NCBI GenBank assembly: GCA_012934845.2
Contig: WNNJ02000885.1
Location: 1-64,000 of the forward strand
DNA length: 64,000 bases
Source of the DNA: Pomphorhynchus laevis
Lineage: Eukaryota; Acanthocephala; Palaeacanthocephala; Echinorhynchida; Pomphorhynchidae
Direction of reading: 5' to 3'
Shown: positions 32,034 to 43,974 of the stretch, in pieces
Numbering within the stretch: the stretch's first letter is position 1
Layout of the letters: each line of letters opens with the position of its first letter
Program-made: the position numbers and the translations under genes
The notes under the pieces: generated by a model
Told to the model about the DNA's origin: nothing
The model's input: only the letters and a program-made list of their open reading frames with translations
Database searches by the model: none

Positions 32034-32261
32034 TGAGTAGATTAAAGGCGAAACGCCCTATCATGGGCTAGGCGTCTAAGGTAGGCGCATTCCGGGTTAA
32101 GTTCCCAACGATGGTTGTAAAACAGCATTACATGTTAAAACTTTCCTGTTCGTGCATAATACTAAAAAAGTGAAGTCAATTCTTTCAGATTTAAAACGTC
32201 GTATTTTATAATAATATTTATTTTTAACAATACTATAAATGTACAACAACACGGAACAGCT

Positions 32262-32715
32262 ATGTTCCGTGTTGAGCGGCACCAATTGCTGCGGTTTTAT
32301 AATGGATAAAGAAGGTACAAAGGTTGAGTCAGATAATAAAACTATACCTATATTATATTGGAATCCAAAATTACATAAAAATCCAATAAAACCTAGGTTC
32401 ATATGTAGTGCGTTTAAATGTACATTAAAACCACTTTCTGTCTATATGAATAAAATACTTAAAGTAATTAAAGCACACTTTAAAAAATATTGCAAGGTAA
32501 TCGAAATTAATACTGGTATAAAACACTATTTCAGTATTAATTCTGCAAAAGAATTTTTAGAACAGACAAATAACGCCTTATCTGACAAAAAACGTCTTAT
32601 CATTTATAACGCCTATCTGGCAAAAATTAAACCATCAAGTAAATATAAATATATGGATAAAATTGAATCTATAGAAGCATTCACTGTTCTGATAAATCAA
32701 AATTATTTAAAATAA
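32262..32715 (+). mobile_element. Naiad PLE fragment (RT fingers joined to pre-motif-B)
   Basis: Encodes ILYWNPKLHKNPIKPRFICS and YMNKILKVIKAHFKKY, then jumps past motif A to NAYLAKIKPSSKYKYMDKIE. It is preceded by a 12-bp snap-back palindrome (32247-32258 and 32263-32274) exactly at its 5' edge. It ends before motif B. Confidence 0.8.
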
Positions 32716-34040
32716 TAAAATTATTTATAATTAAATTGCTTAAATTATTCATATTTAAATAATTGTATTCATAATTGAATACATAAATATATCCGTATGT
32801 TCAGCGCGAAAACATACACTGATTTAGCGGCATACATAATTACTGTTGTTTGTATTTTAGAATAGTATTTATATATGAATTACCACAATTCTTCGATTAT
32901 TTAAGTGCTAACACGTTAAAAGATTAAAAGTTAAAAGATCAATAGTTAACTATAGTTAATTAACTATTACTTAATAGTTAATTCTATTTAACTATTAAAT
33001 ATTTAAACTATTATTAACTATATAAACATTAAATAATGAAATTTTAAGAATTGCCAAATACATGCTAATGACGTATTTCTTCTGAATTGCCATAAGAATT
33101 GCCATGATATGTAATGATATTGGCTTTCTTCAAAATCAAAAGCGAAAATAAACCGCAAGAACTCTGCTCAATTGCGATAATGGACTCATAGTACTTTGGT
33201 ATCTTCATAAGCTCGGGTAGATGAACGCTGACGAAATTAACTTTAATTGAAAGCATGACATGTTAAAATGACATGAAAACATGTCATTAAAATGTTTTCA
33301 TGTTTTCATGAAAACATGAAAACATGACAAGTTTTCATGACATTGAAAGCATGATTATTAAACAATCCGACGTAAATGTACGTGAGCTCAATCCGATAAC
33401 TAAATGAACATTTACATACAATCGCAGTCAGTATTTCAGTTTGATGTGTAGTTGTTTCTTATTCAAAATCAAGATAAACGGGAATTCAACTCAGCTGTGG
33501 TTCAATACCTACGCAGTTCAGACATTAATAAGTTTTGATGTCATCTATCACGAATCTCGTTGTGTCTTATTGTTATGACAGCTCCTCTTATACATGATAT
33601 GGCGTGAATCGTAGCCAAGTTCTCACCACATACATAGTTTCCAGATATTTTTGACAGAGTTCAGTCATATATAGCTGGCAAGTCATCTTGAAATTCGTTA
33701 TTCGTTCTATGTCATTCTAATAATTGCAAGGGACAACTTGTCAGACAATTTGATGACACATTTATGATGGTGTACTGAAATAATCGATCGAAATATTTGA
33801 TAAATCTATTATCTTCATATTTGTTTCCAAGGTCTTTTGTTCGCTGTGTCTGATCAAAATATTTGACTGCTAATTTTCGTCTTTAGATCTGCTCAAATTG
33901 TACTAAAACGTATTAAAGAACATTTACAACAGTTTGTATTGATGTTCAGTCTAGTTGATAGATCTCGTATTCTTAAGCCGCACTAGAGGAAGGTATATAA
34001 AATATATTTTAAAATGTTTTACATTTTAATCTTTAAATAT
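32716..34040. other. AT-rich region with a Naiad scrap and palindromes
   Basis: A Naiad thumb scrap lies at about 33025-33145. From 33255 to 33350 there is a dense run of ATGACATG/CATGTCAT and ATGTTTTCAT repeats forming nested palindromes. A minus-strand stretch (33145-33256) reads FVSVHLPELMKIPKYYESII and could be an exon of the large minus-strand gene's neighbour, but no splice site is convincing. Otherwise empty. Confidence 0.4.
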
Positions 34041-34044
34041 CCAG

Positions 34045-34180
34045 AAACAATCAGGTATGGTTGAACGACAACAAAAATTATTTTGATATTTCGCTAGCGA
34101 AATAATTTCCATAGCGAAATATCAAAATAATTTTTGTTGTTGTTCTACTATACCTGATTGTTTCTGAATATTTAAAAATT
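34045..34180. repeat. Long palindrome with PLE-end motif
   Basis: Arms of about 55-60 bp (CAGAAACAATCAGGTATGG and, on the other side, CTATACCTGATTGTTTCTG) close on a short spacer. The inner part is AAAATTATTTTGATATTTCG, the same ATATTTCGCTA motif as the hairpin repeats at 29420-30302. Confidence 0.85.
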
Positions 34181-34229
34181 AAAAATACATATCAGGATGG
34201 ATTTATTTTAAATTTACTAATTATTTCTA

Positions 34230-34389
34230 TTAGTTATCGCTTTTATGAGCGTCTGAAAAACCTCGTCGTATAGTTGTGGAAACAATGTTGAATCGTATAT
34301 CACTGCCTTTTAAATATGGAGTCATTTGAATTGAGAGCTGTAAACCAAACACTACAGTATGTAGAATGTTTGTTCTACCTTCGATACTT
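34230..34389 (-). CDS. Large minus-strand host gene, exon i (terminal)
   Basis: After an acceptor at 34390-34391 the frame reads SIEGRTNILHTVVFGLQLSI and LKGSDIRFNIVSTTIRRGF, ending in DAHKSDN and a stop. Its phase (one base completing a codon) fits the GTAAGT donor of the exon at 35227. TTTATT near 34202 would supply an AATAAA signal on this strand. The protein is not recognised. It is placed in the same gene as exons a-g on strand, phase and style, with a 15-kb gap, so that link is inference. Confidence 0.5.
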
Positions 34390-34794
34390 CTATAAGTTTT
34401 AATATTTTTATTTATAATTAACACAAAAAAATACGTAAACTTAGTTAACTGTTAAATAGCAACGAACACAGCAAATATAATCCTACGTCCCGTCATTATT
34501 ATTTATTATGAGTGTTTTTATAATTATAATTTGAAACTTGAAATTATATTAATATGAATTAATAAATTAATTCATATTAATTTATTGAAAAAATAATATG
34601 AATTTATATTGAAATTATATGCTGAATGTAATAGAAATATAAACTTATGAGCACCAATTGCATCACAATAGCAATTTGAAGTCAGACTAAATTAAGTTTA
34701 ACTAAAGAGATTGTCAATTATAAATTGTGGATAAAACAGATAGTCACATGTGCAACACCTACATTTTAAAGAATTATTAGCGCCAGATAAGATA

Positions 34795-35060
34795 AATTGA
34801 TTTTATTGATATTTCGCTAACTTCTGTTAGCATCTTCAGAAAATTACATAAAGAAATTACTATTGTAATTTTATATTGTAAAATAATTTTTGTATAATTA
34901 TTATACAAATAATATATACTTTAATGTATACTTTTTATACGTAAAAAGTATTTTATATTGTTATTGCTATTTCTAATTACTATTGTAATTTTGTGAAGAT
35001 GCTAACATAAATTAGCGAAATATCAATTAAAAAAATCCCTTTTTCTTTAATCCAGCTCCA
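34795..35060. repeat. Paired inverted repeat with intact hammerhead-like core
   Basis: The left arm (34805-34845, read on minus) gives CTGAAGATGCTAACAGAAG then TTAGCGAAA: CUGAAGA, U, stem II GCUAAC/GUUAGC with an AGAA loop, GAAA. The right arm (34990-35025, plus) is the same sequence with several changes. About 150 bp of AT-rich DNA lies between. It ends with TTTAATCCAGCTCCAATAAT, as at 29570 and 30300. Confidence 0.7.
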
Positions 35061-35226
35061 ATAATTCTTTATCAATAATTGATCATTATCAACTATTCAA
35101 AACTTACTTTTTTAGTTGATAGCAAAATCGAACCAGATTTTCTGAATTATTAGTAACTTCGAGTTGAATAGGAATTAAACATAACCTTCGTAAAAATAAT
35201 TAGTTGCCACCAATAGAGAAACTTAC

Positions 35227-35453
35227 GATTGCTTGCTAAAATCATGTGTGATCAGCACAGGCACATCAACGGAAATGGTGCACGGTAAGGACTTATGTGT
35301 GATGTCGTTCAAAATGGATTTATTCGCTACAAATGTAAAATTGTGTAAAAAAGTCTTTAGTTTTAAACTTAATGCACCGAAATTTTGATAATTGTCATTG
35401 TTAAGATTTGATACAAGAATGCACAATAGCTCTGCTCCTTGGAAGATAATTAG
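35227..35453 (-). CDS. Large minus-strand host gene, exon h
   Basis: Bounded by an acceptor (TTATTTGTACAG) and a perfect GTAAGT donor at 35221-35226, the exon encodes 75 residues: LIIFQGAELLCILVSNLNND, then GALSLKLKTFLHNFTFVANK and CTISVDVPVLITHDFSKQ. The alternation of hydrophobic residues suggests a beta-sandwich domain. FQGAELL resembles FQGSEEYLLF of exon e, so the protein may hold repeated domains. Phase 0 at the 5' side agrees with exon g (50401), but intermediate exons may exist. Confidence 0.6.
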
Positions 35454-35579
35454 CTGTACAAATAATGAAAATTACATGTTACTTAATTTTGAATTAATAT
35501 ACAATGTGATGTATCAGTTAAAGTAAATCATTGATTTAAAAATTTTAATTCTTGAAAAAAAAAGTTTTGAAGATGAATA

Positions 35580-36290
35580 GTAAATAATATACTCTGGGTT
35601 AGAAAAATATATAACACTAGATAATCAAATTTCATCAGAGGAATTATGTCGTTAGCGCGTATTTGGCCTCGCTGTTATTTTGTGTCGAGAAATAGGCTCT
35701 TATTCATGATAACATAGAAGTTCCCCCGTATGATATCTAAAATCATACGGAGGAACTCATAAAATCATCTGTTTCTTCAAAATCATTTATAGATACATAT
35801 TTTAAACTAGGTTACTATAAAAATAACATCAAGCAGAAAATAGTAAAATATATAAATCAACACAATAATATAAAGAATAAATTTAAACTCTTGAAGTGGC
35901 AAATTTTTATGGATGGATAAAAAATAATATACTTTGCATTAGAATAAGATACTAGATAGTTTTATCAGAGGAAATACATCATTAGCATGTATTTGGCCCC
36001 GCTGCTATGTTGGGTAGAAGAGTTAAGGGCCGAAACCTGATAGCATAGCAGTTCCTTCTGATGACCTCTAATACTTATCCTGATACAACGTTTGTTGTTT
36101 ATTAGTCAATTCATCAAAGTTACTTTTATTTTAAATTTCAGTTTTAAATTTTAAATATCAATTTTATATAATTTTATATATTATCTATCGAATTTGATCG
36201 GAGGAAATACGACATTAGCGCGTATTTGGCCTCGCTGTTATTTTGGGTTTAGGAATAGAGGCCACGACCCTACATAGATTTTAAAATTTA
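35580..36290 (+). mobile_element. Three Naiad 3' ends in a row
   Basis: Piece 1 (about 35580-35757) is a 3' UTR with the structured block, ending in a 16-bp snap-back (35719-35734 and 35742-35757, one mismatch). Piece 2 (about 35770-36170) holds the end of the RT thumb and a full 3' UTR with block at 35962-36072. Piece 3 (about 36190-36275) is a partial block whose stem GGCCTC/GAGGCC differs from the usual GGCCCC/GGGGCC on both sides. Confidence 0.8.
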
Positions 36291-36394
36291 TAGAGATTTT
36301 AAAATCTTAAAACAATTATTTATTATTATTTTTACTAACCATATATTTAATCCAAGTTTTAAATATGTACATATGTACACACAGTATATATTCA

Positions 36395-36992
36395 AACGGA
36401 GTGAAGCTTAGTTAACTTTTTCATCCAAAATCCTGAAGATCGTGTGCAGTATGATCGGCTTCTATAGCTGTAGTCGTCATCCGTACTGTAATTATGGACA
36501 TCTACGGATCGGGATATTTTCGATTTGGTCTCTACGGCTACCCTATAAGAGCCAACATTCACTGGTTGTACACACATATACTTGTAAGAATTGAGAGCTT
36601 ATAACAGAAGGATAAAAATGATCGCCAGGCTCCTGAAATATAATTGTTACAATGTCATTGCCAATATGCCTTTTTCGTTCGATTTGCTGCGGATCTGAGG
36701 AGCAGTTAGGTAGTAGTGTTGATACGTGAAACATTATTTCGTTCCTTTCAAATTTTGAATAATATGAACTATTGCCAGTTAATCCGTATTTATTGTCTAA
36801 TCCACCACAAACTCCTTTGTGATTTTGCAGACTTATTGGTTCAGCAATAAAATCCAAAAATCGTTGCATACTTTCACTTTGGTCAACATTTTTATATATT
36901 TCCTCTTCTGTTATCTGATATGCCTTCTGATATAGAATTCCAAATTTAAAGCAATTGCAAATAGATGGCAATTTTATTTGGAATATGATCTC
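36395..36992 (-). pseudogene. RapGAP-domain exon, Rap1GAP-like, with frame change
   Basis: From a likely acceptor (TTTCTACAAG) at 36993 the frame reads EIIFQIKLPSICNCFKFGIL, then GGLDNKYGLTGNSSYYSKF and NEIMFHVSTLLP. Next comes RKRHIGNDIVTIIFQEPG, the RapGAP catalytic segment whose Asn acts as the asparagine thumb in Rap1 GTP hydrolysis. It continues as SSQFLQVYV. Homology then resumes in another frame (VQPVNVGSYRVAVETKSKI) near 36575, so one base has been lost or gained in a TG-rich run. Rap1GAP, SIPA1 and GARNL3 share this domain; YQK and GGLD favour Rap1GAP. A whole domain in one exon plus a frame change suggests a decaying retrocopy, but a sequencing error or an unusual exon end is possible. 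Confidence 0.7.
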
Positions 36993-37033
36993 CTTGTAGA
37001 AACTTGTAACTGGCTACGCTTACGTCAGATAAT

Positions 37034-38085
37034 GTAAAACGTAATATTTGCATTAAACTCATGGGTTGCTGAATATTACCTCTGTCAATTTTCCCGGGTA
37101 AGATATCATTTTTTTATCTTTATTGCGTATTAAAAATAAAGTACTTTATTTTTCTTTATTTTCTTTATGTGTATTTAATTCTAAAAATTTTTATTCTACG
37201 TTATAGCTATTTAATAGCTATAAAGACTATCTAACAAAAATTAAACCATCAAGTAAATATAAATACATGGATAAAATTGAATTAATAGAATCCTTGAATA
37301 TTTTGATAAATCAAAATTATTTAAAAGTAGGGACATCTATATTTATACAAGTAAAAGGTGTTCCAATGGGTGGTAATAGTAGCCCAATTATAGCTGACTT
37401 GTTTTTAAGCTTTATAGAATATGAATTTGTTCATAACTGTGTAAAAACTAAATCTAAACAATATAAATATATGAAATATATGTTTCGATACATTGATGAT
37501 ATATGTGTATTTAATTCTAATAATTTTTATTCAATTAGTGAGCACATTTATCCAGAAAGCCTTATTCTTAACAAAACCAATATTAATGATAAAGAAGGTG
37601 TATATCTAGATATGAACATTAAATTAACATTAACTAAAACTACTATTAATTTATATCGTAAAGATGACATATTTAAATTTACAAGAAACATATTTTTGCA
37701 TGAGCATTCATGCATACCATATAATATAAAATATAATACATTAAATAATAAAATTTTAAGAATTGCAACAATATGTAATGATATTGGCTTTCTTCAAAAT
37801 CATTTAAATAATTTAATAGATGCATATTAAAAACTAGGTTACCATAAAAATAACATCAATCAACACAATAATATTAAAAATAAGTTTAAAACCATTAGCG
37901 TATTTGAATAAGATAAAAAATAATTAAAATTCAATAGAGGAAATACGTAATTAGCTCGTATTTGGCTCCGCTGATATGTTGGGTAGATGAATATGGACCG
38001 AAACATGATAGCATAGAAGTTCCTCCTGATGATCACATTACATTTTAAAGGGTAAACACGTTGGGATGCAAACTTCTTTCTTTTT
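37034..38085 (+). mobile_element. Chimeric Naiad copy, duplicate of the 23.3-kb locus
   Basis: 37034-37266 matches 23323-23555. RT coding then runs open from 37267 to 37830 with motif B (VPMGG), motif C (YIDDI) and most of the thumb. It then degrades and reaches a divergent 3' UTR with the structured block at about 37925-38030. Unlike the copy at 23533 it does not fold back. Confidence 0.85.
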
Positions 38086-38219
38086 ATAAATTAAAACTAA
38101 AAAATCATCAAACTTGCTTGACAATTAGCAGAATAATAATGCTGTATCAATAACATAGTTTTTGTATTTCTGACAGAAGTTATATTATCGGGAAACAAAG
38201 TCAACATTTCATTTAAAAA

Positions 38220-38345
38220 CCAAAACCAAATGAATTGACAGTACAAATGCGGAATCACTAAAAAGTCAACATTTCATTTAAACAAAGTCAACATTACAAA
38301 CAAAGTCAACATTTCATTTATAAACCAAAACAAAATGAATTTATA
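38220..38345 (+). repeat. Local repeats of AAAGTCAACATTTCATTTA
   Basis: Three to four copies of this segment with variable tails (ACCAAAACAAAATGAATT). No gene. Confidence 0.7.
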
Positions 38346-38379
38346 GTACAAATGTGAGACAAGGCATCAATACCGGTTG

Positions 38380-39400
38380 CTAACGGCAGACTCGGCATCA
38401 GGAGAGCGACGGATATTGCTCTACCGGCCTTCCTATCATCAGTCGCCGGGTCGCAAACACTCATAACTCGGATCCTGCCAGTGCGACTAAATGACTACTG
38501 CGGTATCAGCGAACCGACATACACTACTGCAGTGACCGAATGGCAGTCTCGAGCGGGTTTTATGCCAGTCCAACCGTCCTTTGCTAGAGAACAGAAATTC
38601 TGGGATACTCCGTTGGTTACTGTCCAGGGAGCGAAGATGTTGTCAGCTGCACTTGACCAGACGAGCAAAGGGCGTCTAATTGCGGCTACTGCACCTCATT
38701 CCGGGGCCTTCCTTCACACACGTCCCTATTCGTCGCTCGACACAAGACTGGACGACTTGTCACTACGCATCGCCATTGCCTTGCGCCTCGGTGCCCTAGT
38801 CTGTCTGCCACATGTATGTGTCTGCGGAGGTGATGTAGACGCCAGCGAACGACATGGGCTCAGCTACCACAAGTCCATCGGCAGACTGTCACGCCACAGC
38901 GCAGTCAACGATCTCATTAAGCGTGCACTGATGTCGGCAGAAATCCCACCGCGTCTGGAGCCGGAGTCATGGCGCAATATGATGACAGGCGGCCGGATGG
39001 ATTGTCACTGACTACATGATCAAGTGCCAGGTATTTGGGTGGGACTTCACCTGCCCAGACACCTTGGCACCGAGTCATCTAAGTACAGCTGTGATCGCAC
39101 CGGGAGCGGTAGCCAGGGGAGCAGAGGACACGAAACGCAGCAAATACGCCTGCCTGACACCGATCTACAATTTTGTGCCGGTCGCCGTGGAAACGCTTGG
39201 TGCGTTGGGCCCAGAGGCGGAAGGCCTAATGCACGAAATAGGTCGGCGAATAGCAGCAGTGACCGGAGAGCGGCGGTCCACGGATTTCCTGCTGCAGAGG
39301 CTGAGCGTTGCCATCCAACGCGGTAACGCTAGTTGCGTTCTGGGCACGGTTGAGGGGACGAGCGATAGACAAGACTTAGACACAATTTATTATTTGTAAT
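38380..39400 (+). mobile_element. RLE LINE 3' fragment, GC-rich
   Basis: Carries the C-terminal third of the RLE LINE family. There is a pre-finger region (TAPHSGAFLHTRPYSSLDT), CCHC (LPHVCVCGGDVDASERHGLS), a helix block (HSAVNDLIKRALMSAEIPP), a broken PD-(D/E)XK segment (GGRMD, then GWDFTCPDT in another frame) and the closing block (LTPIYNFVPVAVETLGALG, LLQRLSVAIQRGNASCVLGT). One stop and a frame change separate the halves. GC content near 55% contrasts sharply with the flanks, so it is probably a recent arrival or from a subfamily of different origin. Confidence 0.85.
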
Positions 39401-40584
39401 TTTTTGTTTTTTTTTGTTTGAAAATTTGATGAATGTGGGATAATACAAAATATAAATTGTCTATAAAACAAAACAATAAAATAACATTTATCGAACAAAG
39501 AAATGAAAGAAATGAAACAATAAAACTGAGTTATGACAGTTCACTATTTCTACTAGACGCGGGGTCTCTTTTGAGATTGTATTTATGCTGTGAAATATTT
39601 TATCTAACCTTGGAGTTGCCTGCCCTGAACAAACCTTATTACGATTCAAACATGTGTTTGATAAACCAATACATTCTTTGTACAAAAAGAAAAGCTTGTC
39701 AATTATATCACAAATGCATCGATAGAAAATTTTCTTAATAAATCTATTAATTTCCAAACGATCTAACTTGAAATCATACTTATTACATCATTTTCCTGTC
39801 TGTTAAATATATGAAAAATTATCCAAAGATTTTTAACGAGCATTCATTAAATTTTGGTTTTAGCTAAAAATATTACGCAATTTGGGAAAGTTATTATTAA
39901 TTAAATCAGAAGTATTATTATCTAGGCGCTGTAGGCCCGGGTGCAGCTATATTACTTGAGCAAATAAGCCAAAAATCGAACGCGCAACGAGATAGTGCTG
40001 CTCGTTTTGTTAATTTATGCAGAAAATCAGCGTCATGGTACAACGGGGAATGGTGTCTGCCTCACACGGGTCAGTCGGTGAACTGCCTTTTACTTCATCA
40101 AGCATTGTGAACATGGTTAATTAGGATGTACGGGTTTACTATAACAAGGTGGACAAACAAACAGTAAGCCGCTTTGGCCAGATTCTAATAAACCGCAACA
40201 ACATCATAATGATGATAAAGGGTGGAGATATTATCGAACACGAATTCGATGGGCTCTCGAACGAATACAATACCGCCGACGCTCACTCTGATTCGTCAGG
40301 AGATCCCACGGCGGTCCTATCTAACCAAAGCAGCATGCGAACGGGCCCATGGCAAGTCAAAGAGCAGTTTGCAGAGATCAAAGAGACTTCTTTGCTTTTT
40401 GATAGGGATGGTACAACGTAGACTAAAGGGTCGATGGAAAAGAACACCCTAGATGCTGAGCTGCTGGCCATGATCAACAAATTTATTTCTTGTTTTAACA
40501 AATCAGATCAGAAAACTGAGTCTAGGTATTTAGTACGATACATAAATTTAAAATTTTTCTTCCTAATAAAAAAAGATAAATACA
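39401..40584. other. No gene recognised; degraded element sequence
   Basis: 39400-39960 is AT-rich with overlapping short open stretches on both strands and no motif. 39960-40500 is more GC-rich and probably an old element part (RQEIPRRSYLTKAACERAHG near 40290). Near 40500, CAGATCAGAAAACTGAGTC resembles the inverted Naiad terminus. Confidence 0.35.
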
Positions 40585-41110
40585 GGAGAACGTTTGTCGT
40601 CTTCGTAGAGAAATGTCATTCGTTTAGCAAGACTGGCTGCTACCACCAGCCTACCATGTTCTTGTCCTTTGGAGCCGTCGCCAGAATGCTGACAGCATTT
40701 CCACGTTGGATGGCGATGCTAACGTTTTGGAGGAGGTATGAAGTAGCACGTGAATCCCCGGTAACGTGATTCAATCTCTTTCCTATCTCCTTAACAAGAG
40801 TAAAAGCGGAAGCACCCAGTGATCCATAAGTATCTACTCCAAAACGGAAAAATATGCGGGACATGGTCAAGTCGTCAAATTTCAGCCGTTTCCGCTATAA
40901 TGCATATGAAGCTGCTCCGCCCGCTCTTCTGGATGCATTCCTAACATTGCTGGCTGCGAGGGTATCCACGCAGGTGGCGTATCACATCAAACATTTATCT
41001 TCACTCTAAGGCAAAATGGTGACGCCATCAGGACGTCGACCGTCCGATCTGCATACATTGGATGGATCTAGAATGTTTGGGCGTTGACGGTGCTGAGGAC
41101 TCTGTAAAAT
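40585..41110 (-). mobile_element. RLE LINE C-terminal fragment
   Basis: The minus strand reads SDGRRPDG (PD-(D/E)XK region, about 41030), then VDTLAASNVRNASRRAGGAA, LTMSRIFFRFGVDTYGSLGA, LLQNVSIAIQRGNAVSILAT and the 3' UTR. The same segment is found on the plus strand at 60187-60740, so these two are the same subfamily. Confidence 0.8.
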
Positions 41111-41227
41111 ATATTGTAAATATCTTTTAAGTTTTCAACTGTTTATAAGGTTGCCTTCCTTCAACTTTTAACATTAGGAGAAAAGATATATGCTTCTTTA
41201 TGTTCAAAAAAGGCTTTTTCATATATA

Positions 41228-41370
41228 TATTTTCGTTCGCTAACCGCGGACATTATCAAGAAGTATTGTAGGTAACTTTAATCAACAATTTAAATCTTAT
41301 TTAAATCAGATTTAAATTGTTGATTAAAGTTACTTACTTGATAATGTCCGCGGTTAGCGAACGAAATATC
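41228..41370. repeat. Long near-perfect palindrome with hammerhead-like arms
   Basis: The outer arms TTTCGTTCGCTAACCGCGGA (41231 on) and its complement to 41366, and the inner arms GTAACTTTAATCAACAATTT and complement, close on about 12 bases. The plus-strand arm reads CTTGATAATGTCCGC, loop, GCGAACGAAA: the hammerhead-like order with one extra base in the core and one mismatch in stem II. Confidence 0.85.
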
Positions 41371-43974
41371 GAAGAAATATTCAATTTCTTTTTTCTGTGA
41401 ATGGCATTTAGATACAAAAATAATTATTCCCCCCAGAATGTCTCATTCCGTTTCAAATCATATATATCTTAAATTTATAATTCCAAAACTAGTACGACAA
41501 GATTTGTTATTTGTTATTTTTATCTATTTTAGCTTAGCTTGCATTTATATAATCTTTTACAGTAACTCGTATAATATTTTCTTATTCAAATTTAAAATTG
41601 AATATAAAGTCTGTGAGTGACCTCATAGGACGGAATTTAGATCGTAAGTAGTACTACGATTGCTATGATACATAATTCTATATCAAATTAAAGGTTCTTT
41701 TATGAAATGACGCTTAATTGAATAGATTAATAAAAAGTCGTTTTTTGTTATTTTAAAAAACATAAAATTTAATGATTACATAATCTATGATTTCAAGTAT
41801 CATACCCGATAAAGAAGTAATATCGATGAATCGTTATTTAATGACTTGGAAGAAAATGTTTGCAACGACTTTGTCACAACCTCCTAATAATGAACAAACT
41901 AATCAAAAAAGTTCAATAATTACACCAACGTGCAGCGAAAATTTATTGAACATCCAAACTGTGTTATTATCTCCATCGTGAAAAAAGTCACAATTGTTAG
42001 TTGATCTTTCATTTAAATTCTTATTTTTGTCGTCTAAACATTTGTAAATAATTAGACAGCAAATATTTATTTATTATTTATAATTTATAAAAATAAAATT
42101 ATTAAAATATGTTATATACACAATAATATTAGGTTGGATGATTATGATACCCATATGGTTAAAAGGTGATAAACCAATTATTACGAAGTTTCATTACTGA
42201 CAGTGACCGACTTAGATTTAAAAAGGGTCGTTGTGATAACTAAAAATCCTAAATGCTTTTAGTTTAGTTGAATTTTCCACTGAGAGCGAATAAGACAAAA
42301 TCAGATTGAATTTAACGTGTATTACTGAATGCTAAAATATACGACGTGTCTTCTTCATTCTCCAAGAATTAATCAATTGAATCTAAAAATCACTTTATGA
42401 TTTGTTTTAAATGATAAGAGTCTGATGTTCAATTCATCATACAGTTCATCAAAGGATATCATCGGACGAAATCGGATTTTTTCGCATTGACCTTTGTATT
42501 AATAATTAACATTTTTCGAATTTGTAAGAGCGCATTGTGTAATCGTGCATTCGTGTATTTACACAGCGGTTTGATCAGGACGCAAGTTTAATTGAAAATC
42601 AGGTTTAATTTTATTCTAATGAGCTAACTTATCAGTGGACATTTTGAACGTCACAATTAAAAGCTGAAATAAAACATACCAAATAGAAAGAATTGAGAAA
42701 GTCTATCTAGAAAGCATATCCACAATGGGCTATAAAGGAGTTGTAATTAAACTACAGCATTGAGTCTTTACTGTTTGATCGAACTAACAAACTTGAATTA
42801 GTGAGATTATAATAATCAAGTAAGTCTTAAGGAACAAACAATATCCTTAATTGATCGTTTATGGCTCATAATGTAAAGAGAAATATTCAAGATAAAATGA
42901 GGTCACAACATCAATTCGCCTAAATAAACTTATTGTAAGTATGAAAATGTTGTAAGTACGAAACTGTTGAAATTGAAAAATACGAAGCTGAAAAATATTA
43001 TAGACACCGGTCCATTTCGATCGTATGAATTCATAGGCTAAGGTGGATGTAACGGCGGTACCACAAACTTTGCAGCAGCGTACTCGACTTTTAATTTATT
43101 TTTTTATTACAAAGAAAATCTATTTCACATCTTATTAAGTGAAAATCTATTGTTACGCTCATTTTATAACAAAGCAGGTTGCAAGGTTCGGAGAAATTTA
43201 TTTACTAATAAACGAGACACAAAATTTCTTATAACACAATATGTCGTTAACGAGTTAACCTAAAATGCTTACTCTGTAATAAAATTTGGAGGGAAATAGA
43301 AAAAAAATTGTATATCACTAACATGACTAAATTATTAAGTAAGAGTGACTAAACTTCTATGTCAAAGTTGCTAGTTTTCTAAACTCATGTTGGACAGGTT
43401 AAAATTAATGTTGGCAAAACTTCCATAAACGGATTATCTGAAAGAATTTATCAATGTGCTATTGTGAAATCGAGAAAGTCAAAAAAATATTTATTAGCTT
43501 CACATACGATAGAATATTTTACTACATTGAGAATTTAACAAATATATTACATTTTAATTTTATTTGTAAATACAAGTCAACTTTTTTATTCTTAAAATAT
43601 TTTTTAAATACCTGCTTCAATTGCCTGAAACAATAGATTTAAAGTTTGTCCCTTCTGTATTTTCACTAAAATAGTGTATGCAAATTAACGACTTTTATGA
43701 AAAACAAGTATTTTTTGATTATTCATATACTAAGTAAAATCAAAGAGCAAATTCGTTTAATTACAGAAATACTCATTATTAACATTTTTAAGAAAAAGAC
43801 TAAAATATAATAACATTAAACTTTATTGTTTCAAACCAAAATCGTATTGCAATTCAAACAAAAGGCTGTAAAATATTTATCATCAAAGCATTATAAAAAA
43901 CTGCAAAAAATATAAAAAATTTTATAAATGCAAAGTTAATAATATACTTTTAATTACAAAAGGATAAACCAGAT
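41371..43974. other. No gene recognised, AT-rich intergenic or intronic DNA
   Basis: About 2.6 kb without convincing coding, splice or repeat structure. Short open stretches (41438-41620, 41787-41981, 43454-43636) have no motif. If exons g and h belong to one gene, this lies in its long intron. Confidence 0.5.

Noticed and set aside
39433-39757. Two overlapping ~100-codon stretches as a host gene
   Set aside because: No motif, no splice signals, and both strands are equally open in AT-rich DNA.
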